Part shown: in pieces, positions 18,441 to 25,569 of the stretch
Position numbering within the stretch: the stretch's first letter is position 1
Layout: each line of letters begins with the position of its first letter
NCBI GenBank assembly: GCA_017308235.1
Contig: JAFKFL010000021.1
Coordinates: forward strand, 1-64,000
Direction of reading: 5' to 3'
Length of the DNA stretch: 64,000 bases
DNA from: Alphaproteobacteria bacterium
Lineage (GTDB): Bacteria; Pseudomonadota; Alphaproteobacteria; Reyranellales; Reyranellaceae
The notes under the pieces: generated by a model
What the model saw: the letters and a program-made list of their open reading frames with translations, nothing else
The model's database searches: none
Told to the model about the DNA's origin: nothing
Position numbers and translations under genes: made by a program

Positions 18441-19498
18441 GCACAATCCGGCTCCGTGCAACCATCATCGGCGTAGCCACGCTTACCTGCCTGTGCCTCG
18501 GCGCGATCATCGACCCGCGCACGACGTTGGCGGCCTATCTGGTCGGCTGGATCACGCTCGCCGCGATCCCGATCGGCGGACTGCTGATCCTGCCGACGAC
18601 ATATCTTGTCCGCCGCACATGGACCCACGACCTGCCCCCCATCCTCGCCGCGATGACGGCAACATTACCCTTGTGCGGCGTGCTTTTTATTCCCGTTCTG
18701 CTCCGACAATCGCTGCTTTATCCGGTCGCGGCAGGCGCCGCCGCTCCTGCGTTCAGGGCGGCCTATCTGGCGCCGTGGGCGTTTGCGTTGCGGACGATCG
18801 CCTATTTCTCAATCTGGTTCGTACTCGGCGCCTGGCTTACTCGCGCATGGGGAGATTCGGCCCGCATGAACCGGGCGGCATCGGCCACCCTTATCGTCGC
18901 ATCGCTGACGATATCGCTCGCCGGGATCGACTGGCTCGAATCGTTGAACGCGGATTTTCACTCCTCGATTTATGGGTTGCTCTTCGTCAGTTTCACGCTG
19001 ATGTCCTCGCTGGCGTTCGTTCTGGCTTTTGGATTGCGTTCTTACCGACGCATCCATTCCACTCGCGGCTATGGCGGATTGTTCCTGGGCACGCTACTGC
19101 TATGGGCTTATCTCCATGCGATGCAATACATCGTCATATGGGCCGGAAACATCCCAGACGAGGTGACGTGGTATCTCGATCGCGCACAAAACGGATGGCA
19201 ATATGTGACGGCCTTACTGGCCATCGGCCAGTTCGTCGTCCCGTTCCTCTTACTTCTCTCCGCCCGAGTGCGCCGCGACCGACGTTGGCTGTTCGCGATA
19301 TGCACCGCGACCTTAATACTGCGCGGAGCCGAAGCCGCGCTGCTCGCTTTTCCGGAGATTGACAATCTCAACGTCATGCTTCTGCCATTCGCGAATATCG
19401 CCGCGCTACTTTTCATAGCGAGTGCATTCACTCTTGTTATTACGCGAAAGCTTGGCGATACGGCCGTCGGTCTCAATGCACCTGCCGCTCGTGCCTGA
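18437..19498 (+). CDS. actF: Alternative complex III subunit F, integral membrane protein
   Basis: 353 residues with about ten hydrophobic helices and little else; this ActC-like but more divergent subunit closes the act operon and forms the second membrane arm of ACIII. Weakly conserved segments include the tryptophan-rich WAYLHAMQYIVIWAGNIPDE near residues 222-241, a recognisable ActF feature. It begins with the ATGA overlap of actE. Its 3' end overlaps the convergent SCO gene by 26 bp, leaving no room for a conventional terminator between them. Confidence 0.9.
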   Translation: MSTIRLRATIIGVATLTCLCLGAIIDPRTTLAAYLVGWITLAAIPIGGLLILPTTYLVRRTWTHDLPPILAAMTATLPLCGVLFIPVLLRQSLLYPVAAGAAAPAFRAAYLAPWAFALRTIAYFSIWFVLGAWLTRAWGDSARMNRAASATLIVASLTISLAGIDWLESLNADFHSSIYGLLFVSFTLMSSLAFVLAFGLRSYRRIHSTRGYGGLFLGTLLLWAYLHAMQYIVIWAGNIPDEVTWYLDRAQNGWQYVTALLAIGQFVVPFLLLLSARVRRDRRWLFAICTATLILRGAEAALLAFPEIDNLNVMLLPFANIAALLFIASAFTLVITRKLGDTAVGLNAPAARA

Positions 19499-20282
19499 AC
19501 ATGAAACCCAGAAATCCGGCCAGCAGCGCAACCATGACACCACCGCCGATCGACAGCGCGCGACCGATCGCCAGATTGTAAAACCCATGGCTTGGATCGA
19601 AGCCGTAGCATAGCAGACGCACTTGATCGGCCACGCTCCCGATCCGACCGTCGCCCGCCTCGACAAGCGCAAGTCTCAGGTCGGCGGGATCAAGCCCAAA
19701 ACCCGAAAGCGCATGGCTGACGCGGCCGTCGGCCGTCACCGTGAATGCGGCCGCCGGGTGGGCATATTGGTCAAGCGCCGGATCGTAAATGGAGCTGAAT
19801 CCGAAAGCCGAGGTGATTCTGGCGATGTCCTCGGCAGTTCCACGCAACATGTGCGTGTGCTCTGCTATCGGACCGGAGGTCCCGACTTGCGCCGCCTTCA
19901 TCGCCGACGCATCGGCGTCGCTGTCTTTCGGATCAAGCCCGAGCACGCGCACGCTGAAATCTTTTCCCGGCACGAACCCGGTTTTACCCAGCACATCGGT
20001 CATGGTTCGCAGAACCGGGCTGCAAAGCGAACGACAGGTGAAGTCTGCGACGATCCAAACGCTGGGCTTGCCTTCCAGCCATTGGCTGAGCGCAGCGGAC
20101 GTATCACCGTCCGTCAACGTAACGTCGAGCGGAAGCTGCGCACCGGGCCGGGGCGAGGCCGTTACGGCGGCGATATCCTTGCTCAACAAAGCCGCATCCG
20201 CCGGACTTATCATCGCGCAGATGAGAGGGAGCGTTAGCAAACCCGCGAACGCTTTTCTGCGAACGTTGAAGGGATATCCCAT
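19473..20282 (-). CDS. SCO1/SenC-family copper chaperone
   Basis: 269 residues. It has an N-terminal signal or anchor (about 9-31), then a thioredoxin-like domain with the copper site CRSLCSP near residue 81 (CxxxCP) and the distal histidine in YAHPAAAF. A C-terminal hydrophobic segment (about 240-262) probably re-anchors it. SCO proteins deliver copper to the CuA centre of oxidase subunit II, here encoded by ctaC. I chose ATG 20280-20282; the longer open frame upstream is unlikely because the family signal begins here. It is convergent with actF and lies just downstream of the decayed TPP-enzyme gene on the same strand. Confidence 0.88.
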   Translation of the reverse strand: MGYPFNVRRKAFAGLLTLPLICAMISPADAALLSKDIAAVTASPRPGAQLPLDVTLTDGDTSAALSQWLEGKPSVWIVADFTCRSLCSPVLRTMTDVLGKTGFVPGKDFSVRVLGLDPKDSDADASAMKAAQVGTSGPIAEHTHMLRGTAEDIARITSAFGFSSIYDPALDQYAHPAAAFTVTADGRVSHALSGFGLDPADLRLALVEAGDGRIGSVADQVRLLCYGFDPSHGFYNLAIGRALSIGGGVMVALLAGFLGFMFRHERQVH

Positions 20283-20314
20283 CGCTGCCTCCGCGCGACC
20301 CCTGCTGCGCTCCA

Positions 20315-21141
20315 TCATTTCTCCGACGGCAGCACGGCCGCCAAAGCCTGCCGCACCGCGCCGGAGAAGGTCCGCCGTTCGCTGGGGTCTCCCTTCAGCA
20401 ACGACAGGCTGAAGTTGCGCGCCTGCTGCATCGTGATGTGCGGCGGCAGCGGCGGTACCTCCGGATCTGTCTTCACCTCGAGCACGACCGGAATATTGCT
20501 CGACAACGCCTCGTCCCACGCCGGGCCCATCTGTTCGGGGTCGTCCACGAAGATGCCGCGCAAGCCGATCAATTGGGCAAAGCGATGATACGACACGTTG
20601 GGAATCTTTTGCGAGGATTCAAACTTGGGATCGCCTTCCAGGACCCGTTGCTCCCAGGTCACCTGGTTAAGGTCTTCATTATTGAAAACACAGACGATCC
20701 AGCGCGGATCCGATCGACCAGGTGCCGAACCTGGGATGGCGATGACGCCTGCTGAACATAGGCACCGGCGACATCCTTCAGCATCGAGACCAGATCGAGT
20801 TCCTGCTGATAATGCCCGCCAAGGGCGTTGCGCGCCTGCTGACCAACGATAGCGAGCACGGGCTGATGATCGAGCAGAGCGTCGTATAGCCCGGTCACCA
20901 GATGCGAGGCGCCCGGTCCCGACGTCGCAATGCATACGCCGATCCGCCCGCTAAACTTGGCGTAGGCGGACGCCATGAAAGCCGCCATCTCCTCATGGCG
21001 CGCCTGAATGAAGTCGATCAACCCATCCGAGCGGTTCAGTGCGCCGAAAACGCCGTTGATGCCGTCGCCGGGATAGCCAAAAACCGTGTCAACCTTCCAC
21101 AACGAGAGCCTTTCAACGACAAAATCACCGACGGTACGCAT
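20315..21141 (-). pseudogene. Thiamine-diphosphate-dependent oxidase/decarboxylase, internal deletion (copy 1)
   Basis: Two ends of one gene survive. The first about 145 codons (from ATG 21139-21141, MRTVGDFVVERLSLWKVDTV, then VFGYPGDGINGVFGAL, HEEMAAFMASAYAKFSG and CIATSGPGASHL) are the N-terminal thiamine-binding domain of pyruvate-oxidase/acetolactate-synthase-like enzymes with its catalytic glutamate. The last about 129 codons (20315-20704, VFNNEDLNQVTWEQR ... PPHITMQQA) are the C-terminal domain of the same enzyme. About 300 codons between them are missing and the frames differ across the joint near 20704, so no active enzyme can be made. The second, more degraded copy lies at 41925. Confidence 0.85.
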
Positions 21142-21428
21142 CGTTGGCTCTCCCTTAAACCTCACACAGGTGGCCTGATATCAATGTGTCGAACGTTTCA
21201 GGTGAGCGGGTGTTCCTCTCGCGTTCATCACCTGTGGGACGCGCGTGTCGATATTTGAACCGATGGTCTACAGCTGCTTGAGCGGCGTCTTCCTGTTGGA
21301 TCGACATCCGGCTCCGCTCGCCTCCGGCCTTTATCGTGCAGCGGGCGGCTATGACTCGGCATAGCGCTCCGCAACGGAACCGCCGAGCCATTGGCTGGTT
21401 CCTATCCTCGGCGGCGGAGCGCCGAGCG
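21142..21428. other. Former divergent leader of the emrAB module (copy 1)
   Basis: This stretch aligns along its length with 42004-42270, the leader of the intact emrA gene. Shared pieces include CGCGTTCATCACCTGTG (21220-21236 and 42076-42092) and GGCTGGTTCCTATC just before the emrA start side. In the intact copy the same DNA separates the TPP-enzyme remnant from emrA, so it probably held promoters for both. Here the emr genes it served have been deleted. Confidence 0.75.
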
Positions 21429-21568
21429 GCCGCCTGATCGGGCAGATTTTGAAAGGACAGGCAGTGCTGTTTGCCTATATCGACGTATTCGTGATCGTTG
21501 GATCGATGACATCGCTCGCGCTATCTCCGCACACAGTGAAGCACGGAGGTTCGGCGCCGATACACTGA
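21429..21568 (+). pseudogene. emrB C-terminal fragment (copy 1)
   Basis: The last 44 codons of an emrB-like gene remain in frame, ending GGSAPIH; the intact emrB at 43513-45099 ends GGSAPVH and shares IGQIL, GQAVL and AYIDVFV in the same order. The break is at about 21420-21430 next to the leader, with a short shared GAGCG, so one deletion of about 2.6 kb removed emrA and most of emrB. Not functional. Confidence 0.85.
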
Positions 21569-21576
21569 CGACCTAA

Positions 21577-21672
21577 CTATCTGAGCCGGATTGCGATAGC
21601 GGCGAGTTTGACGAAACCCATGACGGCGAGCAGCTTGTCGAAACGTGTTGCGAGGCGCCTTGCCACCACCAT
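21577..21672 (-). mobile_element. IS5-family transposase C-terminal remnant (copy 1)
   Basis: On the minus strand 31 codons read RRLATRFDKLLAVMGFVKLA and end in TAG. This matches the end of IS5-family transposases (R-x-ATRYDKLA...L). The rest of the element is gone. The same fragment, in the same position after emrB, recurs at 45117-45239, so the insertion predates duplication of the module. Confidence 0.65.
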
Positions 21673-21829
21673 GGCAGCGGGCCGCGATCGCTGGCAGGCA
21701 CGTTTGAGCCGATCGAGATTGCGGTGGCGCACGCCCGGCTGACCACGTCAGGGCAGGACAACGGAATGGAAAAGTCAGGCGCTACGGGAGCCAAAAAGCG
21801 ACGCAGCGTCTGGCTTCTCCTCGTTAGTG

Positions 21830-22576
21830 CTATCGAAGCAACCACGAAAAGGAACGTCGCAAAAAGGATTCGCCGTCCGCCCTGACAATTTCTCCGTGCG
21901 CCACGACGACGTGCTCGGGGTGTTTCTCGATGAGCTCACGAATCTTCGGGCGCGCGCTGGCGCGGTTGCGGAAACTTATCCGATAGTCGATCGGCGGATA
22001 GCCCCACCCCTCGACCATTTTCGAAAGTCTTGCGATTGGTCGCATCCACCAAGGCCAATGGCGTTTCAGGAACGTTTCGCTGAGGGTCTGCGACAGGTCG
22101 GCGATGATGGCGGTGCGTGATGCGCGGTGAAAAAAGATCAGTTCGTGCACGAAAGGCGAATTGGTGAAGCAGAATTGGTCGATCTGTCCTTTCCATTCGG
22201 CTGGCGGGTCGTCGGCCAGTATCCCGGCGAAGCGGAGTTCCCTGCACTTGGCGACTGTCTCCCCCGTACCCCACAAACTCGCATCCGGGAAAGCGGTCTG
22301 CCACTCGCCTAGAAACAGATAGTGCAGCTTGTTGGGGCTGACGATATGCCGGACAGGTCCCAGCGATCGAATCTCATCTTCGATCGCGGCGGTCTTTTCG
22401 ACCGGCGACCATAACCAAAGCCCTCCATCTGCAAGCCGCACGATGACCATGCGTGTCGGATAGTCGAAGCCTTTGAACGAGACGACTCCGCCATCCGCAA
22501 ACCATAGGTCCGATCCAAGCTGCTCCAGCATGTCGCGTAATCTAGTCCTTTGGATGGACGCTTTCCATTGTTCCAT
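21830..22576 (-). CDS. DUF4336-family protein (beta-lactamase-fold-like)
   Basis: 248 residues, soluble. The protein resembles DUF4336: DLWFADGGVVSFKGFDYPTR near the N-terminus, then VSPNKLHYLFLGEWQTAFPD (about 80-99), HELIFFHRASRTAIIADL in the middle and HPEVVVAHGE-like (HPEHVVVAHGEIV) near the end. The family is related to metallo-beta-lactamase folds, but its function is unproven. The ATG at 22574-22576 is given; an ATG at 22529-22531 (MLEQLGSDLWF) fits the family's usual N-terminus equally well. It follows the histidine kinase and a possible small gene on the same strand and may be part of that transcript. Confidence 0.75.
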   Translation of the reverse strand: MEQWKASIQRTRLRDMLEQLGSDLWFADGGVVSFKGFDYPTRMVIVRLADGGLWLWSPVEKTAAIEDEIRSLGPVRHIVSPNKLHYLFLGEWQTAFPDASLWGTGETVAKCRELRFAGILADDPPAEWKGQIDQFCFTNSPFVHELIFFHRASRTAIIADLSQTLSETFLKRHWPWWMRPIARLSKMVEGWGYPPIDYRISFRNRASARPKIRELIEKHPEHVVVAHGEIVRADGESFLRRSFSWLLR

Positions 22577-22596
22577 GCCGTCACCGATCCTATTCG

Positions 22597-22761
22597 TTAC
22601 CGATGACGGGCGTCGTCAAGCAGTTCGTCGATATGGCTGCGAATCGCTTCAAACGCCTGCTGATTTTCCATCAGGGCTTCGACGGTCCTGGCGTCATAAT
22701 CGGCCGGTTGCAGGCGGAACTCCGTTATGGAGTCCGTTGATGCTAGAAAAACTTCAATCAA
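22597..22761 (-). CDS. Possible small protein downstream of histidine kinase
   Basis: A frame without ATG or GTG runs from the kinase stop (22888) to TAA at 22597. A TTG at 22759-22761 would give 54 residues containing FRLQPADYDARTVEAL and EAIRSHIDELLDD, which look like real protein (amphipathic helices). The upstream part of the frame is also protein-like (hydrophilic, Glu/Arg-rich). It may be a small gene with a rare start, or the tail of a gene broken by a frameshift. No family recognised. Confidence 0.3.
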   Translation of the reverse strand: MIEVFLASTDSITEFRLQPADYDARTVEALMENQQAFEAIRSHIDELLDDARHR

Positions 22762-22887
22762 CGTCCACGGTTCCTCGTCGCAGCGGTCTTCCGCAGCCTC
22801 GCGTTCGTTGCGGCATTGACGACCCTGCTCGTCAAACCGGGCCGGCTTTCCTTTATGCGTAAGTTCCTCCCGCTTCGCGGCAAAGTC

Positions 22888-24252
22888 TCATGCGAGCAGG
22901 AGTGGAAAGCGCATGATGAATCTGGCGCCGCGACCGGGGGCGTCCTCAACTGTGATGCTTCCATGGTGGGCTTCGACAATCTTTTTGACGATGGATAACC
23001 CCAGCCCTGCGCCTCCGCTCGCACGCGTGGATTGTCGCCAGAAACGCTTGAAAATCGATTCGCGATTCTCCGGCGGCACTCCGTCGCCGTTGTCGATCAC
23101 GCTGATCGACCCGTCCTGTCCAACGACGATTTCGATGGTAGTGCCTTCGGGGGTGTGATGGAGAGCATTTTCGACGAGATTACGCGTCGCGCGCCGGATC
23201 ATCTCCGCGTTTCCCACGATGAGAACGGGCTCATCCACGCCAATCAATTCGATGCTCTTTCCGCGCTTCAATGCGAGCGGGGCGATGAATTCCGCGATCT
23301 CAACACCAACCTCGTGGAGATCAGCAACGGATTCCGGATCGACCACCGCTGTCTCCAGCTCCGTCGCATCGAGCAACTGACTGACGACCCGGCTCATGTT
23401 CTCGACGTCGCGTCCCAGGGCGCGGCTCGCCTCGCTGTGCGGGAGAGTTTCAATTCTCGTGCGGAGAATCGCGAGCGGCGTCCGTAATTCATGCGCCGCG
23501 TCAGCGGCGAACTCGCGCTGGCTTCGGAAACCAAGCTCCAGCCGATCGAGAGCCTGATTGACCGCTTTCACCAGAGGCAGGATTTCGGGAGGCATGTCGT
23601 CGGTTGGCAGGCGGACATCAAGGCGCGTCGGGCTGATATGCTTCGCGCGGTCCGATGCCCGGTGCAGCGGCCTCATCGCCAGGCGGAAAATGATGGTGTC
23701 GGCAACGAGCAGGAGAAGCAGAACGGGAACGATTATCCAAACTACCTGCCGCAGAAAATTAGCGAGAACATCGTCGACGATCACGTCGCGATGCGACAAT
23801 TTCTCTGCGACCTGGATCCAGACAGGATGGCCGTCAATATCCTTGCGCGCGCTGGCTCCCGCGATGGTCCTTGCGCCACGCGGGGTTCGCGCCCGGTACG
23901 GCACAATTCCGGTCGCATCCGGATCGATAGCAAAGAGCGGTTGCTTGCTCGCATGCGATGAAAAGATCACTTTGCCCGCGTCGTCGATGATCGCATAGCT
24001 GTAACGATCATAGGCGTCGGAATATTGATCGCGGACGCCATCCGGCAGATGCAGCGACCATCCTCCCCTCGATGCCGGCTCCAGGTGACGGGCAAAGATC
24101 TCGATCTGAGCCGCCATCGTGTTCAACTGAAGTGTTGCGATGTCCGACGCCAGCGACCAGTGCAGCACGAACCGCAAAAGAACTGCCGCAACAATTACCG
24201 CCACGAGATGAAGAGCGACGATGCGCGACAGAATGGATTTTTGCAGCGCCAC
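22888..24252 (-). CDS. Sensor histidine kinase
   Basis: 454 residues. Two transmembrane helices (about 10-30 and 165-188) frame a periplasmic sensor domain of about 130 residues; a HAMP region follows (MRPLHRASDRAKHISPTRLD). The H-box is HELRTPLAILRTRIE near 251-265 with the phospho-accepting His, the N-box is RNLVENALHHTPEG, and the G-boxes are IDNGDGVP and GGAGLGLSIVK. Architecture resembles the QseC/TctE/PmrB class. Start is GTG 24250-24252, directly abutting the hairpin array. Its partner regulator lies upstream on the same strand; the divergent RND pump is the likely target. Confidence 0.9.
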   Translation of the reverse strand: MALQKSILSRIVALHLVAVIVAAVLLRFVLHWSLASDIATLQLNTMAAQIEIFARHLEPASRGGWSLHLPDGVRDQYSDAYDRYSYAIIDDAGKVIFSSHASKQPLFAIDPDATGIVPYRARTPRGARTIAGASARKDIDGHPVWIQVAEKLSHRDVIVDDVLANFLRQVVWIIVPVLLLLLVADTIIFRLAMRPLHRASDRAKHISPTRLDVRLPTDDMPPEILPLVKAVNQALDRLELGFRSQREFAADAAHELRTPLAILRTRIETLPHSEASRALGRDVENMSRVVSQLLDATELETAVVDPESVADLHEVGVEIAEFIAPLALKRGKSIELIGVDEPVLIVGNAEMIRRATRNLVENALHHTPEGTTIEIVVGQDGSISVIDNGDGVPPENRESIFKRFWRQSTRASGGAGLGLSIVKKIVEAHHGSITVEDAPGRGARFIMRFPLLLA

Positions 24253-24585
24253 CTAGTGCCCTAAATCTGAAGTTCGCCTCACTGTGCAGCGCCCTCCGGA
24301 GCGAACTTCAGATTCGAAAGGGCACTAGAAAATTTATAATTCTGGTGTGGTTCAAGTTCGGAAGCTCGCTTGAAGCGCTCGCAGAGAAAATGAAGTGAAC
24401 TTCTGAACCGCCACACTAGTGGAGTGAATTTGACATTCGCTACCCACTTTGCAGCAAACCCGTCAGGCGAATGTCAAATTTAAAACTCCACCAGAAACCT
24501 GATAGCTGCTAGTGGTTTTTTGATTCTAACATTTGCAAGAACTCCCTGCCGCAACGGGATGCAAATGTTAGAATCGGACCACTAG
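24253..24585. repeat. Array of four CTAG-bounded hairpin elements
   Basis: Four imperfect palindromes in a row fill the whole gap between the response regulator and kinase genes: 24253-24328 (arms around AATCTGAAGTTCGC), 24342-24419, 24416-24494 (arms around AATTTGACATTCGC; it shares the CTAG with its neighbour) and 24509-24585 (arms around GATTCTAACATTTGCA). Each is 76-79 bp and most ends read CTAGTG or its complement CACTAG; the second and third elements have one end reading CTGGTG/CACCAG. The outermost CTAG at 24582-24585 contains the TAG stop of the regulator gene, and the other end touches the kinase start codon. They have no coding capacity, and each could fold into a long RNA hairpin. 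They look like small non-autonomous elements of one family that insert at CTAG. Confidence 0.85.
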
Positions 24586-25256
24586 TCGCTCTCCATCATC
24601 ACATAGCCAACGCCCCGGATCGTGGTGATCTTGACCTTCGCACCGATATCGAGAAGCTGCTTGCGCAGGCGATGCACATAGACCTCGACGGCATTGGACG
24701 CGACATCGCCGGTCAGGCCGAAAATCTGGTCTTCGAGAAGTTTCTTGGAGACGACGCTGCCTTTGCGGCGCAACAGCAGTTCGAGGACCGCGATCTCCCG
24801 GGCGGAAAGATTCTGAGGCTTCATGTCGACGAATGCCTGTCGGCCATCGGTATCGAACGTCACGTTCGAGAGACGCAATGTGCTGCCGAGCATCTGTCCC
24901 GGGCGCCTGAGGAGCGCTTCGAGCCGTGCTACCAGTTCATCGAAGGCGAACGGCTTGACGAGATAGTCGTCTGCTCCGCTCCGAAGACCGTTGACCCGAT
25001 CCTCCACGCCGCCGCGTGCGGTGAGTACGAGAATCGGAATGGGATCCTTGCGATGCCGCAGTTCGCGCAGGATCGAAAGCCCGTCGCCATCCGGCAAGCC
25101 CAGGTCCAAAATCAGCGCGGCATAACGGGTGGTCCCAAGCACGCTGGACGCATCCGAAACGCTGGCCAGAAGGTCGATCTCGTAGCCGGCCGCCTGCAGC
25201 CCCTTCGCCAGAAGGTCAGCCAGTTCTTCGCTGTCCTCCACGATCAGGACCCTCAT
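24582..25256 (-). CDS. OmpR-family response regulator
   Basis: 224 residues. Receiver domain 1-115 with the acidic pair in VEDSEE, the phospho-acceptor Asp in ILDLGLPDGDGL (about residue 51) and the Lys in DYLVKPFAFDEL. The winged-helix DNA-binding domain (about 125-222) has LSAREIAVLELLLRRKGSVV and VEVYVHRLRKQL. Start chosen at ATG 25254-25256 (MRVLIVEDSEE); the long open frame upstream has no homology. The stop TAG is supplied by the CTAG end of the hairpin array. It is divergent from the RND operon across about 310 bp and likely activates it. Confidence 0.93.
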   Translation of the reverse strand: MRVLIVEDSEELADLLAKGLQAAGYEIDLLASVSDASSVLGTTRYAALILDLGLPDGDGLSILRELRHRKDPIPILVLTARGGVEDRVNGLRSGADDYLVKPFAFDELVARLEALLRRPGQMLGSTLRLSNVTFDTDGRQAFVDMKPQNLSAREIAVLELLLRRKGSVVSKKLLEDQIFGLTGDVASNAVEVYVHRLRKQLLDIGAKVKITTIRGVGYVMMESD

Positions 25257-25569
25257 GGATACGACGGGCTCCTCGATCTGCCGGATGGCACGGCGGGCCA
25301 TGGACGAGCTAATGCCGCTGCCTTCGCGACCCTGCGCGATCTCGTGTTGTAAGTTCCGTGTAAGGTCGGTGTCATGAAGAGCATTGTAAGGCTGCCGTAA
25401 GATGCAACTCCTATAGCAGATATGCTGTGCATCGGATCGAGGTTTCATCATGCGTGCTCGCAAAATCGCTTGAGCCGGCAAGGTCTTGAACCGAAGTCGC
25501 CGATCCCTTGGGAGGCAGGCTGCCTCTCGGCATATCAAGCTGAGCACGAGGAAGTGGAGACACGAAGCA
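25257..25569. promoter_or_regulatory. Divergent promoter region between two-component system and RND operon
   Basis: About 310 bp separate the regulator start from the adaptor start. The part nearest the regulator (25340-25420) contains closely spaced TGTAAG-like motifs: TTGTAAG (25346-25352), TGTAAGG (25358-25364) and TTGTAAGG followed by CCGTAAG (25384-25402). These direct repeats at roughly helical spacing are the kind of pattern bound by OmpR-type regulators. Assignment as the operator is inference. Confidence 0.4.
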
